A stretch of 54,900 nt of DNA from Perkinsus olseni (taxonomy: Eukaryota; Perkinsozoa; Perkinsida; Perkinsidae): positions 1-54,900 of the forward strand of contig JABANP010000355.1 of the NCBI GenBank assembly GCA_013115135.1. Direction: 5' to 3'. Under the pieces are notes generated by a model. That model was not told the origin of the DNA. It did not search any database and was given only the letters and a program-made list of their open reading frames with translations. A program made the position numbers and the translations under genes. How positions within the stretch are numbered: position 1 is the first letter of the stretch; each line of letters begins with the position of its first letter. Shown in pieces: positions 34,406 to 43,021 of this stretch.

Positions 34406-35131
34406 GTTGCTTCTCCGTTGTTGCTCATAGTCAACGCAAGGCGGGAAGGAGTGTAAAGTCTGTCTATTTAAGTCTATTCGGGGGGCGGGAGTATTAGCTA
34501 TGCACGCACGCACAGGACGATCGGCGCATAATGAGTAACACTTTGCATAGCTCCGACTCGCTGCATGGAGTTGTCAACTGTAAAGTCTACAGTCTAACGT
34601 GTAGACAGTCTCTGGTTCCATCCGTTTGACCCGAAGTTGAGTACGATCGACTTTACCTCTCAGACCAGGAATGGTCTCAAAGCCTCATTGTCCTGTACTC
34701 GGGCTCCAAGTCTCGGCGTACCACTGGTTTGAGAGGTTCGGAACCTCTCAGGACTCCTGAGTCAGGCGCCATCGGGCTCGATTATCATTCTGTTGCTGCG
34801 CATCAGTCAGTGATACTGGCTCAGTGTTCAATTCGTTATCGAACGGCAACGTGCGACGCTTTAAAAGCAGTTATGAATCGTGCCGAAGTATGTTAACCTA
34901 TTCTGCATTCGCCAGAAAAATTGTAGAGTTAAACCCGTAGGGTTCGACGAGGGTGAAACTAGTGCAGGGGCTTAGTCCTGGGCCCGCGCACGGCGCGGAT
35001 CTCAGCTGCGTTCCGGCACAACGGTTTCAGGCCCCTAGCTGGGCGCGCGACGGCGACCTCACGCGAAGACCACGCCGAGACGCTAGTGGCTGAACTGGCC
35101 CCTAGCGTGCTTATTTTTCTTATTTTCTCTT

Positions 35132-35228
35132 CTCCCCTAATGGAGACCCAACTCCCATCGCGGAGTCCCAGCTCCCTTCGTGGAGTTTCTCGCTCCCCTC
35201 GTGGAGTACGTCGGCTCCCTCCGAGGAG
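35132..35228. repeat. Array of five mini-hairpins
   Basis: Units start at 35132, 35152, 35172, 35193 and 35215 (period 20-22 bp). Each has the form CTCC-N6-GGAG. The arms are invariant while the loops vary. A plus-strand ORF (35086-35442) reads through it as Arg/Ser/Pro repeats; whether it is translated is unknown. Confidence 0.6.
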
Positions 35229-36279
35229 CCCCTCTACCTGGCTGGTCCAAGAATTTTTTAGCGGTGCGCAGTATCTTCAGTACACTCTAGCACGCGGAAA
35301 GAGCGTGATCGATCCACTGATTGTGATCGCGTATCAAACTCTGGTTAATGACTCAGATCAAAGGGGCGATCCCCAATCATATAACGAATCTGGTATCAGT
35401 AGCTTCAATCAGAGACGGCTGATTTCTGCCAAGACCTCGTGATTTGGCAATCACTGATTGCAATCATTACCCTGGGGCCTATGTCATAGGATTTCCTGAG
35501 TAAGGATGTCTCTAAGTTCAGGATGGGAGCTGGGGTAGTCGATATTAGAGTCATCACCAGGAAAGCAGGAAAGCACTAGTGACGGTATCGGAGTGGGCAA
35601 TAGCCTGGCACATTGGGTTGGCGTACCAATAAGCATAAAACGCGAAGGAGCGTAAACGAGCTCAACGGGCATCCAAACTCGGCTTACTGACAGAGAAGCA
35701 CGTCCATTCCTGCGAGCACGCTCGACCTCGCTTTCTCTCAATAAATGACGATAATGCCACATAGACATCACACAAAAATTGTCTCCTTACGAAGGGGGCG
35801 TGGTTATTATCGGAAAATAACTTCGTCGGGCAAAGTCATTTTTCTAGTTGGCGTAAGCTCAAAATTCCCTGGAAGTTGCTGCAATTTGCCCTCTTGGTGA
35901 CGGCAAAGCGAATATCCATTTCCTGGCAGGAAATTCCTGCTAGGACCACTCTGGTGGCATCCTTCGGAACCTTCAAGTAAGGACAAGCTATTTCACAAGG
36001 TTGTCCTCGCTTAACCTTAGGATCCTAAACTCAAAGACGTCCTCACCCGAGGATAAGGACATCCCTAAAAGACGTTTTCAGGAGCAAGATTCAAGAGCTT
36101 CGGTGCCGTCAAAATACGTCACAGAGATGTATCAAGAACCCAACAGTTGAGATTTTGATAAGTTAATGTTTAAGTTGAGGTTCAACTTCAACATCGAAGA
36201 ACTTCCCGGATGGCATGTTTGCAGAACTGAGCTGCAAACTAAGCTCGTTCTAATCTTGAAGCATCAGGAATGGAGAGCA

Positions 36280-36342
36280 GCATGATTCGAACCCGCGAAC
36301 TACTCTGTCAGTGGAGCGCTTCGCTACCCGGATACCACTTTT
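36280..36342 (-). pseudogene. Degenerate tRNA-like sequence
   Basis: On the minus strand, GGTTCGAATC matches the tRNA B box, and GGTAGCGAAGCGC upstream resembles an A box. An anticodon-arm-like CTCCACTGACAGAG lies between. The T-stem has one mismatch and no acceptor stem can be formed, so this is at best a tRNA remnant or a tRNA-derived SINE fragment. Confidence 0.3.
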
Positions 36343-36519
36343 CACGTTAGGATGCTCTATAGAGTACCTCGGGAGGTACTTTAGTAACGCGTCCTAACGT
36401 TAGGAATACGCCCCTGATCTCACGCCCAACATGTCCTTCTTGCCCAACCTGATCTCCTGATCTGATCGTGATTCACAAATTATCGTTCATAATAATCGAT
36501 CGGCTATCGCATCTAAATC

Positions 36520-36961
36520 CGATTTTGGTTATCAGGCTTATGACGTGGTCTCTACATGACTCAGTCCGAGCGGTGATAGTGGCCACATGAGTGAAAATCA
36601 TCATCAGATTCAAGCGCGATGTAACCGGTTGATGGCAATGGTTATATCGTTGAGGTATATCGGATATTCTTAACCATGTTCTGGGTTGCCCTGAAGTTTG
36701 CGAACTTCATAGTAAACATCACGAATAAGTATTGGCCGTATTTTTTGGGAGTACATTCGCGGCGATTCAAATGATGGAATTAAATACCAGCCGAGGAAAT
36801 CACGTCAGTTTCCTGGCGGAACTCTATTGTATCATGCCACTAGATGATCTGCTCAATAAAGTACATGATGACGATCAACAAATGACCGGGACAGGATATC
36901 TCTCTATCTATATCTCTATATACCTATAGTGATATCTCAAATCCTGGATATCTCCAGGATA
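36520..36961. repeat. A-type flank, copy 3
   Basis: This aligns with about 25,930-26,430 and its unit-2 equivalent, including the CACTCAGTCCAAGCGG-like block and the GAACTTCATAGTAAACATCA block. Homology stops near 36,895, where a TATC/TATA-rich stretch of about 65 bp replaces the cysteine-motif part of the gene. Confidence 0.7.
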
Positions 36962-37099
36962 TCATGGGCCAATAGCTGCGCCATTCTGCACGGCGAGAGA
37001 GCGGACTTCTTTCTCGCTCTTGGGCACGATATCACCGTCTGGGGTAGCAACAGTGATAGCCATGATGAGCAGGATCCTCACAACGAAGAAGGTCATCAT
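36962..37099 (-). pseudogene. A-type peptide gene remnant (A3), cysteine motif lost
   Basis: Minus-strand coding homology covers the signal peptide (KMMTFFVVRILLIMAITVA) and the early acidic spacer (DGDIVPKSEKE), then stops at a TGA at 36962. The expected first Met is Leu (TTG). The next in-frame ATG is at 37099. The whole cysteine motif is missing, replaced by a low-complexity run with GATATC and CTATATA repeats. It cannot encode the family's cysteine-rich product. Confidence 0.78.
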
Positions 37100-37228
37100 T
37101 TTCAAATGATGAGCTCTGACTGAGCATTCAACTTCACCCTCGAGATCAACCCTACCGGAACCGATCACTGTCTAAGAGCGAACTCCCACCCGAGAAGAAT
37201 CAGAAGTTTCCACTAAGAACTGTGGGCA

Positions 37229-37241
37229 ACACCACTGGTGT
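37229..37241. promoter_or_regulatory. Palindrome upstream of A3
   Basis: ACACCACTGGTGT has the layout of ACGCCACTGGCGT in A0, with both arms changed in a complementary way, and the same CACGTCAGTAGGCAG follows. It is about 130 bp upstream of the A3 start region. Confidence 0.48.
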
Positions 37242-37956
37242 CACGTCAGTAGGCAGCAGGGTGGCGGCGTTCCCTCGCTCCCTGGGGAATCCCGGGAGGG
37301 AATCCCGGGAATTTCGGAACGGGAGCGGTGTGGCGCTCCTTCCCGGGTTTCCCCCGGACGTGGGAATCCCCATGAATTTCATGGCATGAATTATGCGCGT
37401 CCTCGTAATCCATTCGAAAAAATTTGTATTTTCAGGGGTTTTTGAGATTTTCTGATTTGATGTATCTCCACTAGAGTATCACAGCGATAGTCGACTCTTC
37501 AATTTGAAGCTCTCATATGTCTACGAAGTCGGAGATCGATGAATTCTTCATTCGCCAGTTTCTAATCTTCGGTCGTCAATTCCATCTTTTCGTTCGTCGT
37601 CAATTCCTCTCTCTCGTCTTCGATCTCTGAGTCTGGCCAAACATTGCTGAGAAAGTAGACTGGCTCCGACCATGCTTGACTGGCTATGCCAATCTGGATG
37701 GTGTAGTAGTACAGTAAGAGTATTACCTTCCATTTTGACCGGAACCCGGTCACCACATGTACACGGTGAAAATATGTGGTGTGATCGAGTCGAATAGTGC
37801 AACTGCTTGGCCAGAAAATTGAGATAACCTTGCGTCCTACAGTGAAACTGCCGGTAACCCAGGAGGCTCGTGAAGTTCACGAGCACTTTTCCGGCTACAA
37901 CTTGTAGGGGTGGGCCACCCCGGGTGGCTCAAAATCCGGTTCTCGCATAGAGCAGG
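37242..37956. other. Spacer between peptide cluster and retrotransposon 1
   Basis: 37,260-37,385 is rich in nested GGGAATCCC and CCCGGG inverted repeats. 37,560-37,645 is an Asp/Glu-rich TCGT-type tract on the minus strand. The minus-strand ORF 37548-37886 has no recognised motif. No retroelement sequence precedes 37957. Confidence 0.4.
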
Positions 37957-38112
37957 TGCACTATCAAGACCATAGACAGGGGATCTTGCGCAGTAGCACA
38001 AAGCTAGGCTTAGTGTCCCTCAGCTCTCCTCTGTCCAGCTTTTCTTGTCCTTCGTACTTATCTACCTTATTCTACAGCCTGTACCCTCAAGGCTTGTGGT
38101 CGTGACATTCCA
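37957..38112 (+). repeat. 5' LTR of retrotransposon 1 (156 bp)
   Basis: It starts TGCACTATCAAGACC and ends GTGACATTCCA. It is unusually short for an LTR. The gag start codon lies only 26 nt beyond it, leaving little room for a leader. No clear tRNA primer-binding site (TGG...) follows. Confidence 0.82.
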
Positions 38113-38138
38113 GAGTAGCAACTCCTTGTTCTACAAAG

Positions 38139-39125
38139 ATGGACGGTAACAACATTTACTTCGCGCTTCCTGAGCCTTTCGATCCTTCAACGGCTACATT
38201 GGACTTCGAGCAGTGGGTTAAGAAGTTTAAGGCCTGCTCCTTGGCTAATCAGTGGCAGGAGGCTGACCAACTTCGTCATCTGCCCACTCTACTTCGAGGA
38301 GATGCTTGGATTCAGTATGATGATTTGAACGATGACCAGAAGGATACAATGGATCATCTTGTTGAGAATCTGTCCCGAAAGCTCAACATGGCGACGCAGT
38401 TCCAGTGCGCAGAGAAGCTCTACCAGAGGACCTTCGACCCGAGAGTGGAGTCTCTGTTAACTTACCTCAACGACGTGAAGCGCTTGGCACGTCACGCTTA
38501 TCCGGATATGAACGAGCAGCAGACCGGTCCTATTGTGCTGACGGCATTCATACGTGGTTTGAGAGGGCATTCGGCGTCTTTGGCTAGAAAGGTCCGCAAC
38601 TCGAATCCGGCTAATTTGGAGCAAGCTCTGGAGAAGGCTCAGTTCATCTTGTCCGATCCTTTCGACGAGCCTCATGAACAAGGAAATGATGTGTTGGCTT
38701 TGACAAAAAACGATGAGACTGTCGAGGTGTCCCCAGAAGAAGAGGAGTACCTTCATTCGGCTCCTAGTAAAGAGTCGGCAGTCCAATCGTCGGTGTCTAA
38801 GCCTCCTGCATGGTTGCCTGATGTTATCAACGCTATACGCAAGGCCAATGCCTGTGACTATTGTGGCAAGCAGGGACATGAGGTTAGTAATTGCTTCAAG
38901 AAGATGCGAGATGAAGGTGTGTTACCAGCTTCCAGAAGGCCAACTCGATGGGTAGATCTGCAACCCAGGAAACGGCAACGTCAAGGTGATTATCGTGAAG
39001 AATACCCTAAGACGCCTGGCGCCCTTTGTACGTACTGCGCCAGGATGAACCATACGACGGAGCAGTGTATAGTGAAGAAGCGAGCCGAGGCCCTCAAGAA
39101 GCAAATGTCGCCGGAAAACTGCTAG
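38139..39125 (+). CDS. gag: Retrotransposon 1 Gag
   Basis: This is an intact 328-residue ORF. The N-terminal two-thirds is a capsid-like helical region (LDFEQWVKKF... TFDPRVESLLTYL...), as in retrotransposon Gag domains. Two CCHC zinc knuckles of C-x2-C-x4-H-x4-C form lie at residues about 239-252 and 297-310, separated by a basic stretch (RKRQRQ). It overlaps the pol frame by 100 nt. Gag binds and packages element RNA into particles in this class of retrotransposon. The ATG is the first after the LTR and opens the whole frame. Confidence 0.85.
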   Translation: MDGNNIYFALPEPFDPSTATLDFEQWVKKFKACSLANQWQEADQLRHLPTLLRGDAWIQYDDLNDDQKDTMDHLVENLSRKLNMATQFQCAEKLYQRTFDPRVESLLTYLNDVKRLARHAYPDMNEQQTGPIVLTAFIRGLRGHSASLARKVRNSNPANLEQALEKAQFILSDPFDEPHEQGNDVLALTKNDETVEVSPEEEEYLHSAPSKESAVQSSVSKPPAWLPDVINAIRKANACDYCGKQGHEVSNCFKKMRDEGVLPASRRPTRWVDLQPRKRQRQGDYREEYPKTPGALCTYCARMNHTTEQCIVKKRAEALKKQMSPENC

Positions 39126-40483
39126 GCCCTGATGGAGAATCGGCTACTCCGTCAGAAAGGCCTGCAATACAAGCCGTTACTTTGGATCTTCCCGGGCGTA
39201 GCTCCGTGCAGTTGTCTGACACTTGTACTATTGATGTGGTTTTGAAAGAAGACGGTATACGACTGAAAAAGAACGCACTCGTGGATAGTGGATCTGCTTT
39301 ATCTATCATCGACGCTAAGGTCCTTGGTGAGTTACCCGTATCGTCCCGATTGAATGTAGCTGATAAGCTACTATGTACTACTGCCAACATGTCGAAGCTA
39401 CATACTCTCGGGTCTGTTGTCTTGGACATCTTGATCGGGTCTAGCCTATTCTCTGGGAAGTTTTATGTATCGGTGTCGCCACTCGTTACACCTATAATAA
39501 TAGGCCGCGATGTTATGGCAGCCTCGGGTATGACCGTTCGTTTCGAGACCCGTGGTGCATCGGCCGGTCTGGGCAGTACAAGTGCCGCTTTGACACCGCG
39601 CGACTATGATGATTGGAAGACTCTACCCCCCGGTTGGGAAGTTGACGAGGTTGTCTATAGTACTAGTAAGGTGTACATTGTTTCTGCGAGAAGGTCGGAA
39701 CCCGCATCAGAAGACCAACCCAAGCACAGGTTTTATGTTGGAATCAACCCCGGAATGGTCAAGGATCCGAGTCGAGCAGAGCAACTCGGAGCTGTAAGGG
39801 CGCATAAGAAGCTCCTCGAGGCATCAAAGGAGGCTCGGCAAGCATCAGACGGTTGTTTTAAGAAGTGGCTAGGAGAAGGACGTCTGCAACCATCGGTCCT
39901 GACGAGTTCGTCATCTACCACGAGTTGGTATATAGTTGGAGGGAGTGGTCGTCGGTACAGACCAGTGTTCAGCTTCCTCCATCTCAACCGGAATCTTAGA
40001 GCGGCTTTTGCTAAGGAACCTTTTAGTCAAGCTTTGATTGCCAACCTCATAGAGAAATCTAGATGCTATCAGTATGTGACTATTAATGATGTGGAGGATG
40101 CATATATGCATCTTTGGCTCCTCCCGAGTAATCGTCGTCTTTTTACGGTCAATATTAGCCCTCTGGAGGAGACTCCGAAATTCTTCGAGTTCTGCTGCTT
40201 ACCGTACGGGCCATCACATTGCCCTCGAATTCTTGAAATTTGCCTTCAGTGGCTCTTAACGAAACGTGAATTGAATGTCGATTACGAGGTGAATTCATTT
40301 ATGGATGATCTTGTAATTTTCTCCCACCAGCCAGATACTGCAGCAGAGAAGGAGCTAAGCTCGTTATTTGAAGACTATGATCTCAAGTTCAAGCCTACCA
40401 AGAGACAAGTTCTCACGGAGCAGGACTGCAGGCTGCTGGGTTTGTCTTATGTTGGTCACGGTACCTATATGACGATGCCCTGA
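39026..40483 (+). pseudogene. pol: Retrotransposon 1 Pol, protease and reverse transcriptase part
   Basis: The frame is -1 relative to gag and was probably entered near the end of gag, where GGAAAAC lies. Protease: ALVDSGSALSIID (residues about 84-96) with the catalytic DSG. RT: motif A-like VTINDVEDAYMHL, motif B-like LPYGPSHCPRIL and a FMDD box at residues about 425-428. The RT motifs read differently from the YLDD/LPFGL pattern of retrotransposon 2, so the two are not close relatives. The frame ends at a TGA at 40481-40483, after which pol continues one base later (PEDKLNVIKARV). This break is an indel, not a natural end. Confidence 0.8.
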
Positions 40484-41225
40484 GGACAAGCTCAATGTGA
40501 TCAAGGCCAGGGTTCCTTCGAATTGTTGCAGTTACGGTGGTTTGTTAAGCACCCTTGGGTCTCTTGAGGAGGTTCCGGTGGTCCCGCCTTGGACCATTGC
40601 TTTAAAACACTTCGGCCAAGGACTCGTCGGTCATGAACGATTCTCTAGAGGATGTAAATGGTCTGAACCGAGCTCATCAGAGCTTTCGGCACTGATAAAG
40701 AAGTGGTATGATTTGGTTGTTGCTCTCCCGCGAGAAGATTTCGTAATCCCTCGGTTGTTCAACTTTCCGAGATCCTCTGCATGTTTACACAGATGCTGCT
40801 AAATATGCCGGTGGTTACATTCTGAAGCAGAATGGGAAGAGTTATCTACAGCGAGTTCATGTGTTCTCGGCGAAGGAATGTCACTTGCCTATTGTCTGCC
40901 TAGAAGCCCATGTATTTTACAGGTCTATGGCCGCTGTCCATCGTATTGAGCTCGTAGCTCGACAGAGGTTCGACCGAGTCTTCTACCATGTGGACAACGT
41001 AGCTGTTGAAGTTACCTTTAGAGGAGGAAGACCCGCATCTGCATCTAGTAAGGATGCGAAGCCCATTTTGCTCAAGTACTTGGCGATGGCTCATGAGTTG
41101 TTCAACCCCCAAGATTTCGGGCGTAGGATCTTTCATAGAAAGGGTTGCTACGCAAGCTAATCCGGCGGATGCTCTTACGAGACACCCACTATTAACCGAG
41201 TTCATCAAGTTCGCCAGATCTACCG
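40484..41225 (+). pseudogene. pol: Retrotransposon 1 Pol, connection and RNase H, frameshifted
   Basis: Three frames are needed in turn: about 40,486-40,765 (connection), 40,771-41,157 (RNase H with VYTDAAKYAGGY and a central HVDNVAV) and about 41,130-41,268 (ending ANPADALTR, the usual RNase H C-terminal signature). Each change is a one-base shift in the same direction. The piece is recognisable but cannot give a continuous protein. Confidence 0.75.
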
Positions 41226-42230
41226 ATGATTCCTATCCGGCTACAGATAGTCTTTACTGTGACAGATGAGAACAAGGACTACAGGAAGAGATATCCCTCA
41301 GTTGTGGCGATACAAGCAGATGGTAAACGAGGATTGGTACCGACAAAGTTGCCCACAAGGTCATACATTGTAGAAGAGCAGTGTCGAGATCCTCAACTTG
41401 CGAGAGTGAGAGACTATGTGGCCCATGGGAAAAAGCCGGACAAAGCTATCGCTTTATGTTATTCACTGGTGTGGAGTACTCTGCTGCTGCGAGAAGATAC
41501 TCTGATGAAGGTTTCTACGGCGGTTAATGGAAAAGAGATCTCTGATGCAGTGGTTGTCTGCGTTCTTCCACCAAGTTTGGTATCACCAGTTCTCTACTTC
41601 TTCCATCATCCAGACGGTGCCAAACATCCTGGTATTCAGAGGTTATTACTGAGCATTAAGGCTCTCTACTGGTTTCCTAAGATCTATAAGCGAGTATGTG
41701 ATCATATAAGAGCTTGTCGTCCATGCCAAGAACAGCAACTGAGGCAGACATGGACTCAGAGGGGTGTCCAAGGTTTTGCGCCTCCAAGTCCATGGCACAC
41801 AGTCGCTGCTGATGTTCTCTCAGTATCGTACCCAACTGGTCGTTTGTTGTTATTGGTGACCATCTGCCTCTTTAGCTACTGGCCAGAAGTAAGGGTAATC
41901 CACAATAAGTCCTCCAAGGAGATTATGTTAGCGCTGCGGAGCATCAACTCCCAGATTGGTCCTATGAAGATTCTCAGGACCGATAGAGGACTAGAGTTTC
42001 AAGGCGAAGTTGACAAGTATTTGAAGGAGATTGGTGCAGCTCATTCCGTTACTCTGCCATATAGTCCGGTCCCGGTGGTAGAACAGCTGAATAAGACCAT
42101 CCTCCAGAAGTTCCAGGTCGCATACAATTCTCCGATATGGAGACGCTTGTCCGCGGTTGCGATTCTCGATGACATCTTATGGAGCCTAAGAACGACTCCC
42201 ATCGTCTGTAACCAGATTGGCTCCTTATGA
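41226..42230 (+). pseudogene. pol: Retrotransposon 1 Pol, integrase
   Basis: This is a 334-codon open frame with an HHCC zinc-binding region (FHHPDGAKHPG...ACRPCQ) and the D,D,E core: AADVL, then LRTDRGLEFQ, then VVEQLNK. Integrase inserts the element cDNA into host DNA. The frame is offset from the RNase H part upstream and from the C-terminal tail that overlaps its end at 42227. The initial ATG is fortuitous, because pol would be read as one polyprotein. Confidence 0.8.
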
Positions 42231-42841
42231 GATCATGTATGGGCGACATCCACATACAAAGGATAGTCTACACTCCAGATGTGCGACAACAACATCTTGA
42301 AGAAGTTGAGAATGTATTGACAGAGAAGAAGGCGAAGGCCATTATGAAGAAGGAGGAGCCGGTAAAGCTAGAAACTGGAAGTCAAGTCTATGTGAGGTCA
42401 AGAACGATCGACAGAAGTTCAAAAGTTGGTATGAAGTGGCTATTAGCGACGGTGCTCAAACAAGTTCATAGTAAGGTTTACTTGTTACTGCGACCACAGA
42501 GATCCGGTCGCGCACATGCTCCAAAGGTACTGGAGAGGCACGTTAGAGAATGCGTGCCGGTACCTAGAGGGCTTGTTCCTACCAATATTGGTCAGGGCGA
42601 TATACACTTGCATCATCATGCTCAGTTATTCGATGAGAAGTCTCCGCAGGCTTATAGAGTTCGAGTGCAAGTACCGGTCCAAGCTCATCAAGTACAAGCA
42701 CAGCAGCAAGTACAAGCACAGCAGCAAGTACAAGCGCAGCAGCAAGTTGAAGAACCTCCACCTCTAGTCGATGAAGGGAATACGCCCAGAATAACCAGAT
42801 TTGGGAGGCCCATAAGAAGGCCGAATCGATTTAGCTTTTGA
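42227..42841 (+). pseudogene. pol: Retrotransposon 1 Pol, C-terminal tail
   Basis: 204 codons continue the integrase C-terminus (VETGSQVYVRSRTIDRSS-like SH3-type region and KVLERHVRECVP) in a shifted frame. A short tandem repeat of QVQAQQ units lies near 42,680-42,745 (about 15-bp period: CAAGTACAAGCACAG). It ends at the TGA immediately before the polypurine tract. Confidence 0.7.
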
Positions 42842-42857
42842 AGAGAAGGGGGGAATC
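42841..42857 (+). other. Polypurine tract of retrotransposon 1
   Basis: AAGAGAAGGGGGGAA lies directly before the 3' LTR, two bases from its TG. This is where plus-strand DNA synthesis is primed in LTR elements, and it confirms the element orientation. Confidence 0.8.
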
Positions 42858-43021
42858 TGCACTATCAAGACCGTAGACTATTGCGCAGGGGATCTTGCGC
42901 AGTAGCACAAAGCTAGGCTTAGTGTCCCTCAGCTCTCCTCTGTCCGGCCTTTCTTGTCCTTCATACTTATCTACCTTATTCTACAGCCTGTACCTTCAAG
43001 GCTTGTGTTCGTGACATTCCA
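42858..43021 (+). repeat. 3' LTR of retrotransposon 1 (164 bp)
   Basis: This is the partner of 37957-38112. It has eight extra bases (near 42,880, TATTGCGC) and about six substitutions. It ends GTGACATTCCA and is followed at once by RT coding sequence of retrotransposon 2. Confidence 0.82.

Larger units (their letters stand above)
33551..36519. other. Insertion or unrelated filler within the third unit
   Basis: This stretch replaces about 600 bp of unit sequence. It holds a dispersed repeat (34,299-34,405), a GC-rich foldable region (about 34,965-35,040), a hairpin array (35,132-35,228) and a degenerate tRNA-like sequence (about 36,280). The minus-strand ORF 35484-35771 (95 residues) has protein-like composition but no recognised motif. 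No transposon ends are identified. Confidence 0.4.
37957..43021 (+). mobile_element. LTR retrotransposon 1 (gag, PR-RT-RNaseH-IN)
   Basis: Direct repeats 37957-38112 and 42858-43021 both run TG...CA and flank gag and pol on the plus strand. A polypurine tract lies directly before the 3' repeat. Protease, RT, RNase H and integrase occur in the Ty3/gypsy order. Pol is broken by several frameshifts, and the LTRs differ at about six sites plus an 8-nt indel, so the copy is old. The bases flanking the two LTRs do not match, so no target-site duplication is seen. Confidence 0.85.

Noticed and set aside
42954..43021. ATG at 42954 as the true start of retrotransposon 2 Pol
   Set aside because: It lies in the 3' LTR of retrotransposon 1. 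The frame is open by chance and the N-terminal RT is missing.
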